Below the pieces are notes generated by a model. It was not told where the DNA came from, made no database searches, and saw nothing but the letters and a program-made list of their open reading frames with translations. Of a stretch of 64,000 bases of DNA, positions 35,070 through 49,909 are shown piece by piece (the stretch's first letter is position 1; each line of letters opens with the position of its first letter). The stretch covers positions 11,470,001 through 11,534,000 of the forward strand of contig JAMPIQ010000002.1 of assembly GCA_024699855.1 (NCBI GenBank). The letters are read 5' to 3'. The translations under genes and the position numbers were made by a program. Source of the DNA: Aphelenchoides besseyi (taxonomy: Eukaryota; Nematoda; Chromadorea; Rhabditida; Aphelenchoididae).

Positions 35070-37279
35070 ATGGCGTGGAAATTTGTCTTGATTATCAGTC
35101 AGTCAATCGGTGGTGTAAATGGACATCCGCTACAGTCTGTAAGCCGTGGCAACGATCGATTGTTGTCGGCTATCGATTCAAACCCAACGCATCTTCAAAC
35201 ACTGCCGTCGATCAGTACATCTGAGTTCTCAGCCGAAACTCCATCTAGTAATCATATTCCTCATCATCCGCATTTACATCATTTACATCGAACAAACGAT
35301 GCTTCAGCCGCAACAACACCACCTACGCCAATTGGTTTCATTTCTCACGGCAACTCGTTCATTCAATTTACTGAGCAACAGATTGCATCGGCTCTTGGCG
35401 CTCGTCTATGCTTGGGATTGGACGATATTTTTGTTGCTTTGCTACTGGTTTGTACTTTCAGAAATCGGATTTGTGCGATGAAGCACCTTATTTGCAGATT
35501 TTGCTTATTTTGTTAACAATTTTTGGTAATGTGCTCGTTGTTCTATCTGTTTGTCTATACAAGCGAATGCGCACATTCACGAACATGTTGTTGACATCAC
35601 TTGCAACTGCCGGTCCGTTTGAAACAACAACTTCATTCGATTATATTGCGATTCAGATTTACTAGTGGGTTTAGTTGTTATGCCATTGGCATTGGTGGAT
35701 TTGCTTTACGATCATAACTGGCCGTTCGGACGTTTGTTGTGCAGTATTTGGGCAACAACTGATGTTCTTCTCTGTACAGCATCGATTCTCAATCTTTGTG
35801 TGATTTCTCTTGACCGATACATGGCAATAACAAGCCCATTGAAGTATCCGCGAACGAGGAGTCGTTTGATGGCCACTGTGCTGCTTAGTTCAGTGTGGTT
35901 TATTTCGTTAATCGTTTGTTCTCCACCGTGGTTCGTGCCCGGATGGGGAATTTTTGCGCAACAAACGGACAAGAATTCGAAAAACGATTTTGTTTGCGTT
36001 TACTCTCCGTCCATACCGTATCGAATTTACAGCGCTTCAGGCAGTTTCTATATTCCACTTATGGCAAGTCGAGCACACGGTTTTACGAACATATATTCTT
36101 CAGATTATGTTGTCCGTGTACTTTAAAATATTTCGTGTTGCATCGGAAAGAGAAAAGTTGATGCGACAAAGTTTGGGAACGTGTCGTTTAAGTCGTCGAA
36201 TCGATAAGACACGGCGTAGACAACAATTGTTGCAAGCAAATAACCATAATCGGTTGGTAGTAGAAACATCAACATTGTTATTGTACCGTTTTAGTTGTGC
36301 AAGTGCTCCAACAGCGCGTGCAAGAGAGATGCAAGTACTAGCAGTGGAAAGCCCTTCATCTCGACACAACAACTCTATTTATCACAATGATCGTTTGGAA
36401 GTTCGGTTTGTCAAAATTAATTGGCTTTTAACCTTCAACATATTCAGAGATTATTCCTGTTCCCCAACCAGGATCACGACAATAAAACCGGATGCAACCA
36501 TCGTTGACGGGATATCTGAAGCCGACTCTCCGATCCACAATCTTGCCACCAATCATGTCAATGACAGCTCAAGAAAGTCGTTAACAGCAATGGAACGTGA
36601 AAGCAGATCTCTGGTAAACTTGACAGAAAATGGACGAAAGGTTCGTGAGTTGTTATTTGACTTATTAAGCTTAAATCGTGAATACTTATTCAATTGGCTT
36701 TTTATTTTAGCACACACCACCAAGAAGAAAGAATACCGAGCTAACGGATATCAACTCTCCGGAAAATACCTCCGGTGATCGCTTGCAGCCAACGCATCTT
36801 GTAGCCAAAGCCCAGCAACATTATCACATGCATGGACCAGGGAAAGCGATTCGAGGATCCAAAGAAAAAATTGTTTACATGAGGGAACGAAAAGCGCTTA
36901 AAACAATTGGAATTGTTGTTCTTGGTTCGTTCAATTGTATGAAGATTACTTATTGCCATTTCTTTAGGTTTTATCATTTGCTGGATGCCCTTTTTCGTTA
37001 TCTATCTGATCGAAGTGTTTATGTCGCATTTAAGCAGTACTTACTCATTCCGAGTGCTAAACGAGTTCTTTTTATGGTTAGGATACTCAAACTCTCTAAT
37101 CAATCCGGTAATACGAAATAATAGCTGAAGGTGGTATAACAAACTTGCAGGTCATCTATGTGATGTATAACGGTGACTTTCGACGTTGTTTTCGCGATTT
37201 GCTTGGCTTTGGTTGCATTCAACACCATCGAAGAACAATGAGTGTGAAAAAGCTACATCAACAAAGTACAGTGTTTTGA
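35070..37279 (+). CDS. Biogenic-amine GPCR with long third loop
   Basis: Eight exons (35070-35447, 35498-35612, 35657-36063, 36104-36405, 36448-36640, 36711-36924, 36968-37107, 37151-37279) encode 625 residues. An N-terminal extracellular part of about 115 residues contains a His cluster (HIPHHPHLHHLHR). TM motifs are classic: GNVLVV, ATADLLVG, amine-binding Asp in TM3 (about 200), DRY 217-219, SFYIPL in TM5, CWMPF in TM6 and NSLINPVIY in TM7. The third cytoplasmic loop is about 220 residues, as in Gi/Gq-coupled amine receptors. The subtype (dopamine, octopamine, tyramine or serotonin) cannot be decided by eye. The C-terminus STVF is a PDZ-ligand-like end. The intron at 36064-36103 is GC-AG. 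AATAAA at 37581-37586. Confidence 0.92.
36064..36103 (+). other. GC-AG intron in the amine receptor
   Basis: Donor GCAAGT at 36064-36069 and acceptor TTCTTCAG ending 36103, phase 0, inside TM5 (YIPLM joined to IMLSVYF). No GT donor gives an open TM5. Confidence 0.85.
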
Positions 37280-37862
37280 GTTTCCACGCAAAGATAAAAA
37301 CACTATGGCTAACGCTTTTCAACATATCCGATTCAAAACGATTGGAAACAAATATCGAACAACTAATCGCTCCATGTTCCAAGAACGTGTACCAAGCGTC
37401 AATTCACGATTTCACTTTTGATTTCATTTTTGATGCACATTACGTGGATGTTTGATTAATCAATCATTAGTTGTACAATTACTTTTATCTCAAACATCGA
37501 ACGGCTTATGACAAAAGCTCGCTTCGCAATCTCGATGATGTTCTCGTGTAATATTGTACGGGTTATGTGTTTAAACTACGAATAAAAGTATTAGTCAAAT
37601 TTCCCATGTGTTTTTCATAAGCTTCAATCAGAGTTTGCTGTTACGTTTATTCAAAACTAGTGGCTAGACGGTTGTACGAAAAAGACGATACTTCGTTTGA
37701 CGGAAATTACACCCGTTAATGAACGACAATAGTGTTGAATTGACTGTACAAATGAAATTCTACCGGTTGAATCAGAAATTTTTTTTGACTTAACCAATCA
37801 CACAAACGTTTTACACGAAACCATTCTCTAACATGGCGCTAATAGTCTTGGAGAACAAATGC
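37280..37862. other. Convergent 3' spacer, amine receptor and ETFRF1
   Basis: AATAAA (plus) at 37581-37586 and TTTATT (minus signal) at 37646-37651. No coding sequence. Confidence 0.5.
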
Positions 37863-38182
37863 TTAGGTGTGTGTTGACACCTTTGCAGGTTCATCGTAGT
37901 AACGAGCTTTCATTGCCCGATATTTTCTCAACGAGTAGAGCGACTCCAATTCTTTTACGACATATTCTCCGCGTTTAATGAGATTCGAAATCTCTTGAGC
38001 ATCTTCGACGTTCTTGTTTCGCAGGAAAGCTTGACGAAGGCGCGAATGAAACCATTGGGCACCTTTGGGATACTGAATACCAAGAAAATACAACTGAAAC
38101 GAGAACATCAATCAAGCAGCCAACAAACAGAACTCACAGTCTTGTACAATCGAAGAACCTGATTGTGATATGGATTTGCCAT
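37863..38182 (-). CDS. ETFRF1: LYR-motif protein ETFRF1 (LYRM5)
   Basis: Exons 38182-38138 and 38093-37863 encode 91 residues, the usual length. It starts [20 protein letters not shown] with the Leu-Tyr pair of the LYR helix, then [43 protein letters not shown], the last being the strongest match to vertebrate ETFRF1. The family are small mitochondrial matrix proteins; ETFRF1 binds the electron-transfer flavoprotein and removes its FAD, lowering its activity. It is head to head with mL45, another mitochondrial gene, 309 bp apart. Confidence 0.93.
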
Positions 38183-38491
38183 GCACCGAGATATTTGTAC
38201 TTGTTTACAAACAAGAATCTAGAAATATTTTCGTTTAAACTCAATACAAATTGGCACGTAAAATCAATAGAATTCAAACAAAACTATGTGATCAAGCAGC
38301 TGCGAACGTCGGTTTACGCTCTCAGATGTTGTAGAATCACGTTGAATCTTAAAAACAAACAATAGCCGTTGGTTTAACGGGAATCACAAGGCGCCGTCCG
38401 CAGTTTTGCGGGCGCAAATAAACGAATTGTGTGACTCGTAAACTGGGTCCTGAAAATAGACGGTCCCAATCAGTTTGTTAACAGGTGCGTC
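38183..38491. promoter_or_regulatory. Divergent promoter between ETFRF1 and mL45
   Basis: 309 bp between the start codons of two mitochondrial-protein genes, likely holding both promoters. TTAACAG ending at 38483 is an acceptor-like site eight bases before the mL45 ATG. Confidence 0.45.
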
Positions 38492-39786
38492 ATGTCGCTG
38501 AACGTGTTTCATAAGGGGCATAGCATTCTGCTGCGTTCCTTCGTTGGGCCATCGAATTTTATCGCCGAACGATGTGTCCATCATCATATGGAACGTGGAG
38601 ATTTGGAACGATTCATTGGAATACACCGATCCAGTAAAACAAGAGCGAATCGAAATACGCACATTAATGAAAAAGCTTTCCGAGCAGTAGGTTCTTATCT
38701 TCGTATTCACAACTGTCTGATAATTTTAGGCCCGAGGCAGAAAGTTTGTACCGATTGAACTGCCCGATTACGAAGTGGAAAAGAAAATAAAAGCCGGCGA
38801 ATTAACTCCCACCGAAATTCGAAGCGCGTTGCTGCGTCAAGGCATCAATCCGGGAAAAGACTTCAGCGATCGAAAATGGGAAGAACAACAAATGAGTTTT
38901 CAGTCGTTCTGTGAGTTGTTCGCGTATTTCAACTTTTGATCTTCACTTTCAGATGGAGTTGTTGAGCCAAATGTGTTGCCCGAGAATTACTTTTGGTCGG
39001 AACCTCGTGAGAATCAGGAAGACGGCAAAGGAGTGATGGACAACGTTAAGACGCGAGTGAAAGATCGAGCACTCAACATGTACAAATCTTATTTCACCGG
39101 TTCACGACGAATCAACAAGAAAAAAGGAATGAATTTCAAATCGTCGGTACGCAAAGGCTGATTTTAGTTTTTGTCATTGCAGTTTTAGACGTTTCCAGAA
39201 TTAGCGAATTCCATCTACGAACAAGCGTTCACTGCGTTGGCTGAACGCAACAAAGACGAACTCATCAATCGCATCACCGAATACGCTTATGCAGTAAGTT
39301 GCTTCATGAACAAAATTATTCTCGAATCCTTTTCCAGAAGCTTTGGCCCGATGTCGAAAAGGGTTCGATGGTTTGGAAATTGTGCGAGTTTGTAGAGCCG
39401 TCAAAAGTCGTAGCTGTGAGATGCGGCGACTACCCGCAGGACTCGGGAAATGACATTGCTCAAGTCACGGTTCGTATGCACACAGAGCAGGTACGTTCGT
39501 ATACACAATTTTGAGGCTAATAACAAGTGTTAAGATATTTGCTTTGTACGATCGTTTTGGCAAGTTGTTGTTGGGTTCTCCGACAGAACCAAAGCGATCT
39601 GTGGAGTATGTTGTTTTCGAGAACCATGTTGCATCAAGTGATGGCAAGTGGCGATTGCACGACAAAATCTATCCGAAATGGTTACCCAAAAAGTCGGGAT
39701 TTCACGAATTGGAGAAAACTAAAGAACCACAACAAATTGAGGCTCCACAAAATTCGGAAGAAGTCCAACAATCAGCTCAAGGTTGA
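38492..39786 (+). CDS. MRPL45: Mitochondrial ribosomal protein mL45
   Basis: Exons 38492-38686, 38730-38910, 38953-39146, 39189-39293, 39338-39490 and 39535-39786 encode 359 residues. A basic presequence-like N-terminus leads to ARGRKFVPIELPDYEVEKK, RSALLRQGINPGKDF and a Tim44-like domain (RVKDRALNMYKSYF, LAERNKDELINRITEYAY, WKLCEFVEPSKVV, IAQVTVRMHTEQ, YDRFGKLLLG, VEYVVFENH). This matches mL45 of the large mitochondrial ribosomal subunit, which sits near the exit tunnel and helps tie the ribosome to the inner membrane. The C-terminal 30 residues are Gln/Glu-rich and not conserved. Confidence 0.92.
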
Positions 39787-40435
39787 GAATAACTAGGGAT
39801 TCATTTCATTAGTTGTAATGTTTATTAGATTTGATATTCCGAGTATAAAGTTGTTTGTTGTTCATTCGTTTAGTCGATGGAATCAGTTTCAGAAACTGAA
39901 AGAAGTTACTTTTTCAAATAGTCGCATTTTGTAGACGTAGTTGGCTACCGAATTTATGTGAATTCTTTGCATCTTTAATCGCGTATGAAAGCAATTTCAT
40001 GCTTTCTCGTTTGTACCCGCATTCCTTTGATTTTACTGAAAGAATGTTTTTAAAAAAGTTCATTTCGCCAATTAGCTGTGCATCCAAAAAAGATTGTACA
40101 CTTGTTGTTCACATTGTTAGACGAAGTCCTACAACATCCCTCTCACGTGTACTTTTGAAATGAACTTTGGAAGCTAAAGTTTCTAGTCAGCTGTAGAATT
40201 GCTAAGCGACCAAACGTTCGCAACACTACGGACGTCGATTTGTAGTTTTGACGCGCTTCGTTTGGTCTATTCGTTGACTCCCGAATTCAAACATTTACAA
40301 GAAAGTCTAATATTTCGTTTGCAGGTTGTGGAAACGCAATTAGATAGCTTTTATGTAGATTGCAATTCGTTTCTTTTTTGTATGAATCGTCATCTCAGTG
40401 CTACGGTAGATTTGTTCAAACTGCACTCACTGCAG
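39787..40435. other. Spacer before hexosaminidase D
   Basis: No gene seen. An in-frame Met at 40382 could extend the next protein by 18 residues, but CTGCAG ending at 40435 touches the ATG at 40436 and looks like an acceptor. Confidence 0.45.
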
Positions 40436-42529
40436 ATGATTCGTGTTTGTCGTCGATATTTCCGTTGTAATAACCGCACATTTGTAAGCACAATTGCTTA
40501 CATGGTTTTGTTCATATTCGTTTTCTCCCTTGTGACCAGTCAGTTTTGGGTTGGACGGCAAAGTGTAAGTCCGAGATGTACGAGTTTAGTTTGTTGTTTA
40601 GGAACCATTGATTCACGCTCAAAATGTACCGCAACAGGATTTGAATTTCGATTCGGGAAATGATCGACGTATAAAAATACATCGAAACAATCCTGAAGTT
40701 GTCCAACCACTTCCACAGGAAAACTCGGCGATCGATGGCCGAAGACGAAATCATGTGCGGAATCAAGTGCTAATCAACAAACAAAACGATGTTTATCCGC
40801 TTTTTGCCGCAAACAACAAGTTTGTTCCATCGCGTCGCATTGTACATCTGGATTTGAAAGGAGGTGCTTATAGAGTGAGTTAGCTACGATCAAGTTATTT
40901 ATGATCCGATTCTTTTAGCCAAGCTTCTTTCCGCAGTTATTCGATCTGTTCGTACGAATGAACTTTACTGGAGTTATGATTGAATGGGAAGATATGTTTC
41001 CGTATAGTGGAAGACTGTCGAACGCACTTAACGGCGCAGCTTATACCATGGAAAATGTAAGCACTAATTATTCGAAATCAAAAATTTAAATTGTTTTTAG
41101 GTGCGTGAGATCCTTCAAGAGGCGGTTGATCGCAATCTGGAGATCATACCACTGGTACAAACATTTGGACATTTGGAATGGATATTGAAATTGGAGCAGT
41201 TTTCTCACATGCGTGAAGATCCGAACTATCCACAAGTTATTTGTTTTGGCGCTAATTCGTCTTTTGAACTTATTCGTGATATGATCGATCAAGTTGCCAG
41301 CGTTCACAAAGAATTCGGTATGAGAAACTTTCACATGGGAGCGGATGAAGCGTTTCAAATCGGTATTTGTAATGCAACTGTCGAACAAATGCGAAAACAG
41401 GGCAGTAGAGAACGAGCCATTCTTTGGCATTTGTCTAGAGTCTCAAAGTACATCAAACAGAAATATCAGGTAAACTCGAAAAAAATTGTTTGCTTCATTG
41501 GATTTATTATAGGTGACAGTATTAGCATGGCACGACATGTTCGCTCATACGATGGAAGAAGATTTGAAAGCGTACGAACTGACCACCTTATTGCAACCGG
41601 TAGTATGGTCATATGCAGAAGACTTGGAGATGTATCTTCCGTTTGCAACGTGGCTGGCACTGAAACCGTTTGGTCACGTTTGGGGTGGATCGGCATTCAA
41701 AGGAGCAGATGGACCAATGCGATACTTCTCACATCCGATACACTACATTCGTAATCACGAATCTTGGGTAAAACAGTTTTCTCACGCTTACAAGGAGTTC
41801 GAACGTGTTGAAGTAAACGACCGTTTTAAATTGTCTTTGATTCGTTAGCTTCTAGGGTTTAATTTACAGTGGATGGTCTCGTTACGACCATTTGGCGATC
41901 TTGACCGAACTGATGCCCGTAGCTATTCCCCAGTTGGCGATGAGTGCAGAAACGATGTTAGAAGCTCGACCATTGGAGTTAAATTATCCAAAAACGCGTC
42001 GATGGTTGGGTTGTGATCCTCCTGCTGATAAAATGAATTTTGCTATGGGATGCAATTTTCCCGGTGTTAAAGTAATACAACAGTGTTTTGGGTATTTGAA
42101 GTTTCTATTTCACAGATTTACGAGTTGATCAACGATTTTGCAAGTCGTCGTTTAAAAGCGCGAGCGTACTTGGATGACGATTACGAGTTCAATGGTTGGT
42201 TGTCGAGAGTTGCTGTGAACTACTCCATTTCATCGCCTATGTACATTGAGGTATGTAAGACGTTTTCTAGTCATGTATTTTATAATTTTAAGAAAATTAT
42301 TCCGAACATCGATATGCATCTAGGACCGTTGGAGTTTATTGTGAAAGAATTTCGCAAAGAAATGGCGAAAATTTATTTTCCGGAAACAATCGACGAGTAC
42401 GTGTTTAACTATATGTCCGATGTGATTGACATTCTTCGTGAACGGCGTGATCGTGCTATTCAACTGCGAGTCCAACGGCACTTCTCAAAACGACCTTACG
42501 TTACATATCCTACAAATCCGGAACTTTAA
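40436..42529 (+). CDS. HEXD: Hexosaminidase D-type GH20 glycosidase, membrane-anchored
   Basis: Eight exons (40436-40564, 40602-40874, 40919-41056, 41101-41469, 41513-41812, 41856-42071, 42116-42250, 42293-42529) encode 598 residues. A TM signal anchor (about 22-40, after RRYFRCNNR) makes it a type II protein, probably Golgi or surface. The GH20 barrel starts at RRIVHLDLKGG and shows FTGVMIEWEDMFPY, VQTFGHLEWILK, the catalytic pair in HMGADEAFQIG (Asp262-Glu263), LAWHDMF, VVWSY, GHVWGGSAFKGADG and SGWSRYDHL. This resembles HEXD and the nematode HEX-2 to HEX-5 group rather than lysosomal HEXA/B. The acceptor at 41855 was chosen over a later AG because it restores GLIYSGWSRYDH. Confidence 0.9.
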
Positions 42530-44636
42530 ACAAATCCGAATCTAGTCCAAGGCATTCAGGTTTGAGCTTATTGACGAGGGCAATTCATTCAACCTCTCTA
42601 AACTATTGTCGGGTCGATTCCCTTTTTACGTCGTACTTTTAATAGCAACCGCTATTGAACTGCACCAGTTCGTTTAACAGGTATTATATAAAGCTGAGCT
42701 GATTTCCAATTGTTCACTGAAGAGTTTTCGAATATTCAGGGTCCTTTCTTATACAAGATTACATCTTTACAGTTTTTGGCATCGAAAGCAATTGAAACAA
42801 GAGTTTGGGCATTCAATTCTCACATGCAGCTTGCAATAATTCCACAAGTGCCTATATTTGTTCTTTCTTTAGCATTCCCGTCTAAACAATTCTATTAGCT
42901 TTACGAAGATGTTAGTGGTCTAATATTTGTGATGAAATTAAACGTTCTCGAGCAATTTGAAGCTTCTTTTACTATGACATAAGGTTGTTCACGCTAGTGA
43001 ACTCAATCAAACGCCATAAGACCGCCAATAAAAATATCTTATACTGGAAGAAATAAGCGGACAAAAGTGTTTGACGAAACGCGTGAAGACAACACTTCTG
43101 TTTACTTTACCAGCTCTGAGCAGCAATACAAGTGGTAGTCGATTATTCAACAACGAGTCGTAATCACACATACTCATAGACATTAGGTGATTATGCAAAC
43201 AAACTTCTGTTGACGTGCGTTCGTTTTCCCACGTTTTTTTATCGTATACGCATCGTTAGATCAGAGCCAATTAAGAAAGGTCACTTCTAAAGGTCACAAT
43301 GCTGAAGTTTAAGGACAGTTTGCGAAATGAACTGATTCGACGGTTTGACTCAGAGCTCCGCAGTTACAAACGGAAGAATGAAACTTGAGGTTTTGATATT
43401 CGAACATTTTCTCAGATTTCTTTGCTATTTTGTTTCATGATTTTGAGTTATTATGTGAAATCTTGTTTGTTTAAAACTCTACTCCCGTTCTGATCATCTG
43501 CAACAACTGTTTTTCGCAACAAATTGGAGTTGGTATTCGTTAAAATCCGACCAAAGAAAACGAATTGCGATCAAAGAGAAAGTAGTCGATTGTTTTCGCG
43601 TGGCTTCGAATTCAGGATCGCAAATTATAAGCTGAATATTGGTACTTGTCGCGTTGAAGAGGAGAAAACCCTTTCGTTTGACGTTTCTTCGCGAAATCTC
43701 ATCAACGAAATACGAAGAGAGGCGGAAGTTGACCGAGAGACCATCAACTTCGATCGGAGCAATTCACCAGCAGTTTTTGTATTCGAAGTTTGTTTGGTTG
43801 CTTTGTGACCAGTGAAAGTAACGGACATTTGGTCCTTATCGGGATATGAATAGCAATTAAATATCAATTAGTATGATGACCGATTGCTTTCTTTTTATCG
43901 AGTACACGTCACCAAATAAGCGGCACGTGTAACGGACGACTAAGAGCGGTAATCGGGAAAAGCAACAGCGAGGGTAACGCTGTTGACTTTGGTGCGCAAT
44001 TCGCTTTTCAGCTCTCGTTTATTCGTCTTTCTGATCTTCATTAGTTGGCTTAACGAGCAGCGCGTGCTTAGTTTTACGTGATTTGTGTTCGATTTCCGAA
44101 ATCATATCGCTTTCTATTCGCGAATCAGTTTCCGACAGATGCACGTTCATTTTTACTGTATTGCTTGTCATTCTTCTAATTGTTGAATTCTCGTCTTGAA
44201 CCTGCAATTATTCTAATAAACTGGTTGGTTTATTTGACGGTATGGTTGTCGATCAACCTTCACCCTTGGCTCTCTCGTTAACTGCAGCGCAATGCTCGTT
44301 TTTATTGTATGTTCTTCCACATGTTATGCTCCCGTTCTTTTGTTACAATGCGCTTGAATCCGAGATGCGCTTTGGAACATCTACGAAGTCGACGGCGAAG
44401 AATTCTCGCGCGCGTCGTTTTCTTTCTCCAGTCGACGCGTAAAATAAGATAAAGTTTGGGTTTCGGTTTGTCTTCCTCGAGTTTCTCTCCCGCTACTCTT
44501 TCACCTTTGTTGTTTATCGTCGTAATTTGAGTTGACTTTGAAAACACTTCGAGTTGTTTCGAAATTCGATGATTTGGAAAGTGTTTCAGTTCACGCATAA
44601 TTTCAATCCTGGAGCTGACACACCTGTTTGCAAGAG
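42530..44636. other. Spacer between HEXD and tetraspanin
   Basis: No supported gene. A minus-strand frame at 44019-44198 is Lys/Glu-rich and preceded by a good acceptor (TTGCAG), so it could be a last exon, but no upstream exon joins it convincingly. Confidence 0.4.
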
Positions 44637-45998
44637 ATGGGTTCGTTTAGTCGATGGTCAGCCTACGGTTTTGTTGGCCGTACTACCCGTATCTTGTATT
44701 TTTCGACCAATTTGCTTACTGTTGTGAGTCCTTGATCTATCTGACCATTGCAAATGAGCTTTCACTTACAGATTCTTTCTCTGGTAGTTTGCATTTATGG
44801 TGTTTGGCTGTACTGGAACCTCGCGGAATATGCCGAATTGTTGGCACCGAGTCTTTACGTCGATGTTAGTCGGATTATGATTGTTGTTTCATTGATCGCG
44901 ATTTTCAATTCGGTTACATCGGTCTACGGTGTTTTCAAGGAGCTTAGATGCATGATTTATTCGGTACGTCTTTTCTTGTGCACTTGTTCGTAAGTTGCTA
45001 GTTGAAATGTCGTTAAATAGTGGTTTTCAAGAAATACATTGCAATTATAGTCGATGGTTGACTTATAGTTTTACGTTGCAGTTTTCTGTCGCAAGTTGCA
45101 TCATTTTTATTATGCTCTTTATTGGCGGAATTATGGGATTCGTGTTTCAGTACAAGGTAAGTGGTCAACAACCTGCGAGTATTTTCGTTGTTTTAGTTGG
45201 AAAACCAAATTTTGTTGTTGGATCTTAAAATGTCGACGTCATTGCGTGAACTCTACGGTCTCGATGAAATACCGGGCATAACGCAGGCATGGGACACTCT
45301 TCAAACAAATGTAAGTTGATCGGGCACCTCGCTGAACAGTCGGAAGTCGAGAAAACGTTTTTCGTCCGAACAGAATTGAAAAATTTTTGTTTGAAATTGG
45401 GTCCAAAAATATAGAACTTGGATTCCAAGCTCGTTCTTTGAGTTGCTTGTTTTGTATTTCCAGCGGCAATAAAAAACAAATACGAACAGCTATTTGCATG
45501 CGGGAATAGAGTTCGTTAGTTTAATGTAATTGGACATCAATTAGTGCAAAATTTATGTCCTTCTATTGTGAACACAAAATATTTTCAGTACAAATGTTGT
45601 GGAGTGAACGGAACGAATAACTGGAACATTTGGATGCAATCAAAATGGCACATGCATTATAAGCCTGAAGATGCAAAACCCAAAGTTCCAAAATCATGGT
45701 ACAGAATGCAAGAAGATCGAAACTAATCATCAGTTACAGTTGCTATCCCGGCAAAGAACTTGAGTGTCAGGATCCGTTCATTGATGCAAGTAATGTCACG
45801 AGTGCGATCTACGAAGATACCTGTTATATGCCATTACGAACGGAGTTATTGTCCGTAGTTCACGTGGCTTCGTGGTTGTGCATTGTTGAGAGTGTTATGT
45901 TGGTATGTCGGAGCAAAAAAGCTATTCAATCAAAATTACATTTCCAGTTGCTTCCCGCTCTTTTTGCTGCAATTTATGCACGTCTCATCAAAAAGTAA
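44637..45998 (+). CDS. Tetraspanin
   Basis: Exons 44637-44723, 44772-44963, 45082-45156, 45197-45310, 45589-45698, 45740-45902 and 45948-45998 encode 263 residues. Four TM helices: one after [14 protein letters not shown], the next at [11 protein letters not shown], then [20 protein letters not shown] and a C-terminal one at [11 protein letters not shown]. The large extracellular loop has the family signature CCG (159-161) followed by CC, EC and TC, six Cys for three disulfides. Tetraspanins organise membrane microdomains with integrins, Ig proteins and proteases. I cannot name the ortholog. One intron is 278 nt, the rest short. AATAAA at 46141-46146. Confidence 0.92.
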
Positions 45999-46897
45999 AC
46001 ATTTACGGGATTTGGGTTTTTGGCACCGTCATGCGACGATTTGTATCGTTTTCTTCTTCGGGTCATTTACAGCGGATAGCTTTAAACCCGCGTGACGACA
46101 AACAATTGATTTTTCGTTATTTCTTCTCTGGTCTTCTTTGAATAAATATTCTATAATCTGAAGAATTCAAAGCTTTTCGAACGTTTCGTCAACCTCGACT
46201 TTGGGTCGTGTTTGCTGATGATACCCGATTACGTGCGTTCTGATGAATCGTTAGGCTTCAAGACCAAGTGTGGAAATAAACGCACACATTGATTTGACAC
46301 TTTCGTTCGCTGATAGGCGACAACAAAGCAACAACAGAAAAATCTTATCAGTCACTTTACGAGGAGTGAAGAGAGGCGACATTTTGATGGCGTTTCATGC
46401 ATTTCACGGCTTCGACCCTCCGGAAATCCATCGGCTCGTTATGCACTAGAAATTCGAAACATGTTTCCGAATTCGAATGCGACGTGAAAATTTAGCTATT
46501 CACGGTTCTGTTCGTTTCTTTTGCGTTCGAATTCGCGCGATGTTGCGGTTTCCGGAGCGGCGGATTGACTTCGGCTCATTGCTGATGCATACGTTTACAA
46601 GCACGTGCTGTATAGTGGGAAAGACAAGTTGCTGAAAAGGAAAACGGTTTCGTTGTCCAGCATCACAACAACGACTTTCGTGAACCGCTTGCGGCATTAG
46701 AATTGAGCGTTTGCCAAGCATCACTTGACAAGCGCGAGATGTGCCCGACGGAAATCTCGCGGAAATTCGCGACTTGTTTCGTATGTAGTAGTGACTATGC
46801 GAATTTGAAATTCAGAACAAGGTTTCTTTTCAAAGCTTTCTTCTAGAGCACAACAGCAACCGTTAATTTCACGTTCGTCGTTCCATTCCGACGCATC
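45999..46897. other. Spacer between tetraspanin and synaptotagmin
   Basis: Tetraspanin poly(A) signal at 46141-46146; after that no coding sequence recognised. The part before 46898 should hold the synaptotagmin promoter. Confidence 0.5.
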
Positions 46898-49212
<2,315 letters not shown>

Positions 49213-49909
49213 TTCCAAATGAATTTTCAACTCTCGGTTTTAATTGCTATTTAGGATACCGGTTAATTACATCAATTAAACGGTCTAATTATGCACGGGT
49301 TGAATGGAGAAAACCAAAAATAAACATTTCTATTCATCGGTTTTGTTTCTCAATAATCCGAAGCCAAACGAATTTAAAGCGTCTTTTCTCTCGTCCACTA
49401 GCACATTAGAATGACGTATTGGTCGTAGGAGTTGCTACGATATTTGAGATTATCTTGATTCTCAATCTACAGCAACGATCGTAAAAAAATGTTAGTGCAA
49501 ATGAACAATTTTGCAAACTTTTAATTCGTAATGATCTTAGAAGATAGTGTACATACTCGGAATCAAAATAGCCAATTACAAAGGCGAAAATTGTAAGTAA
49601 AGGGCATACGTGTTGTTAGAAAAGAGTCGTGGAGTTTTTTAAGCTCTATTCCTTCCAAAAGGACAAGACTCTTAATTGCATTAGGACAAAAAGGTCTTCA
49701 TCCCAGAACAATTCAGTTGATGTATGTGAAAGGAAATTGAGGGACAGAGGGATTATAATTCGCATCAACACGAGGAACGAATGCACTTAAGGCCCGTAGG
49801 TTGTTTGGACACAAATTCACGTTTTATTACTTCTAATTTGCGACTATCAAGAAGACCACGTAGACATTAAACGAAAAGTTTAAATAACAAAAAATAAGAA
49901 CATTAAAAC
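49213..49909. other. Convergent 3' spacer, synaptotagmin and C/EBP-like gene
   Basis: AATAAA (plus) at 49319-49324 and TTTATT (minus signal) at 49823-49828. No coding sequence. Confidence 0.5.

Noticed and set aside
36406..36447. Reading through this segment as coding in the amine receptor
   Set aside because: The frame stays open, but it would put a hydrophobic run in the third cytoplasmic loop; a 42-nt intron with TATTCAG keeps phase.
41820..41875. Later acceptor TTTACAG (ending 41870) for HEXD exon 6
   Set aside because: It needs a weak donor and removes the conserved GLIYSGWSRYDH start; the acceptor at 41855 restores it with a strong donor.
42601..42640. tRNA B-box-like GGGTCGATTCCC
   Set aside because: Does not match the B-box exactly and no cloverleaf or A-box was found upstream.
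44019..44598. Two minus-strand charged frames (44019-44207 and 44302-44598) as one gene
   Set aside because: A good acceptor precedes the first, but no donor in the second gives a convincing in-frame join and no family is recognised.
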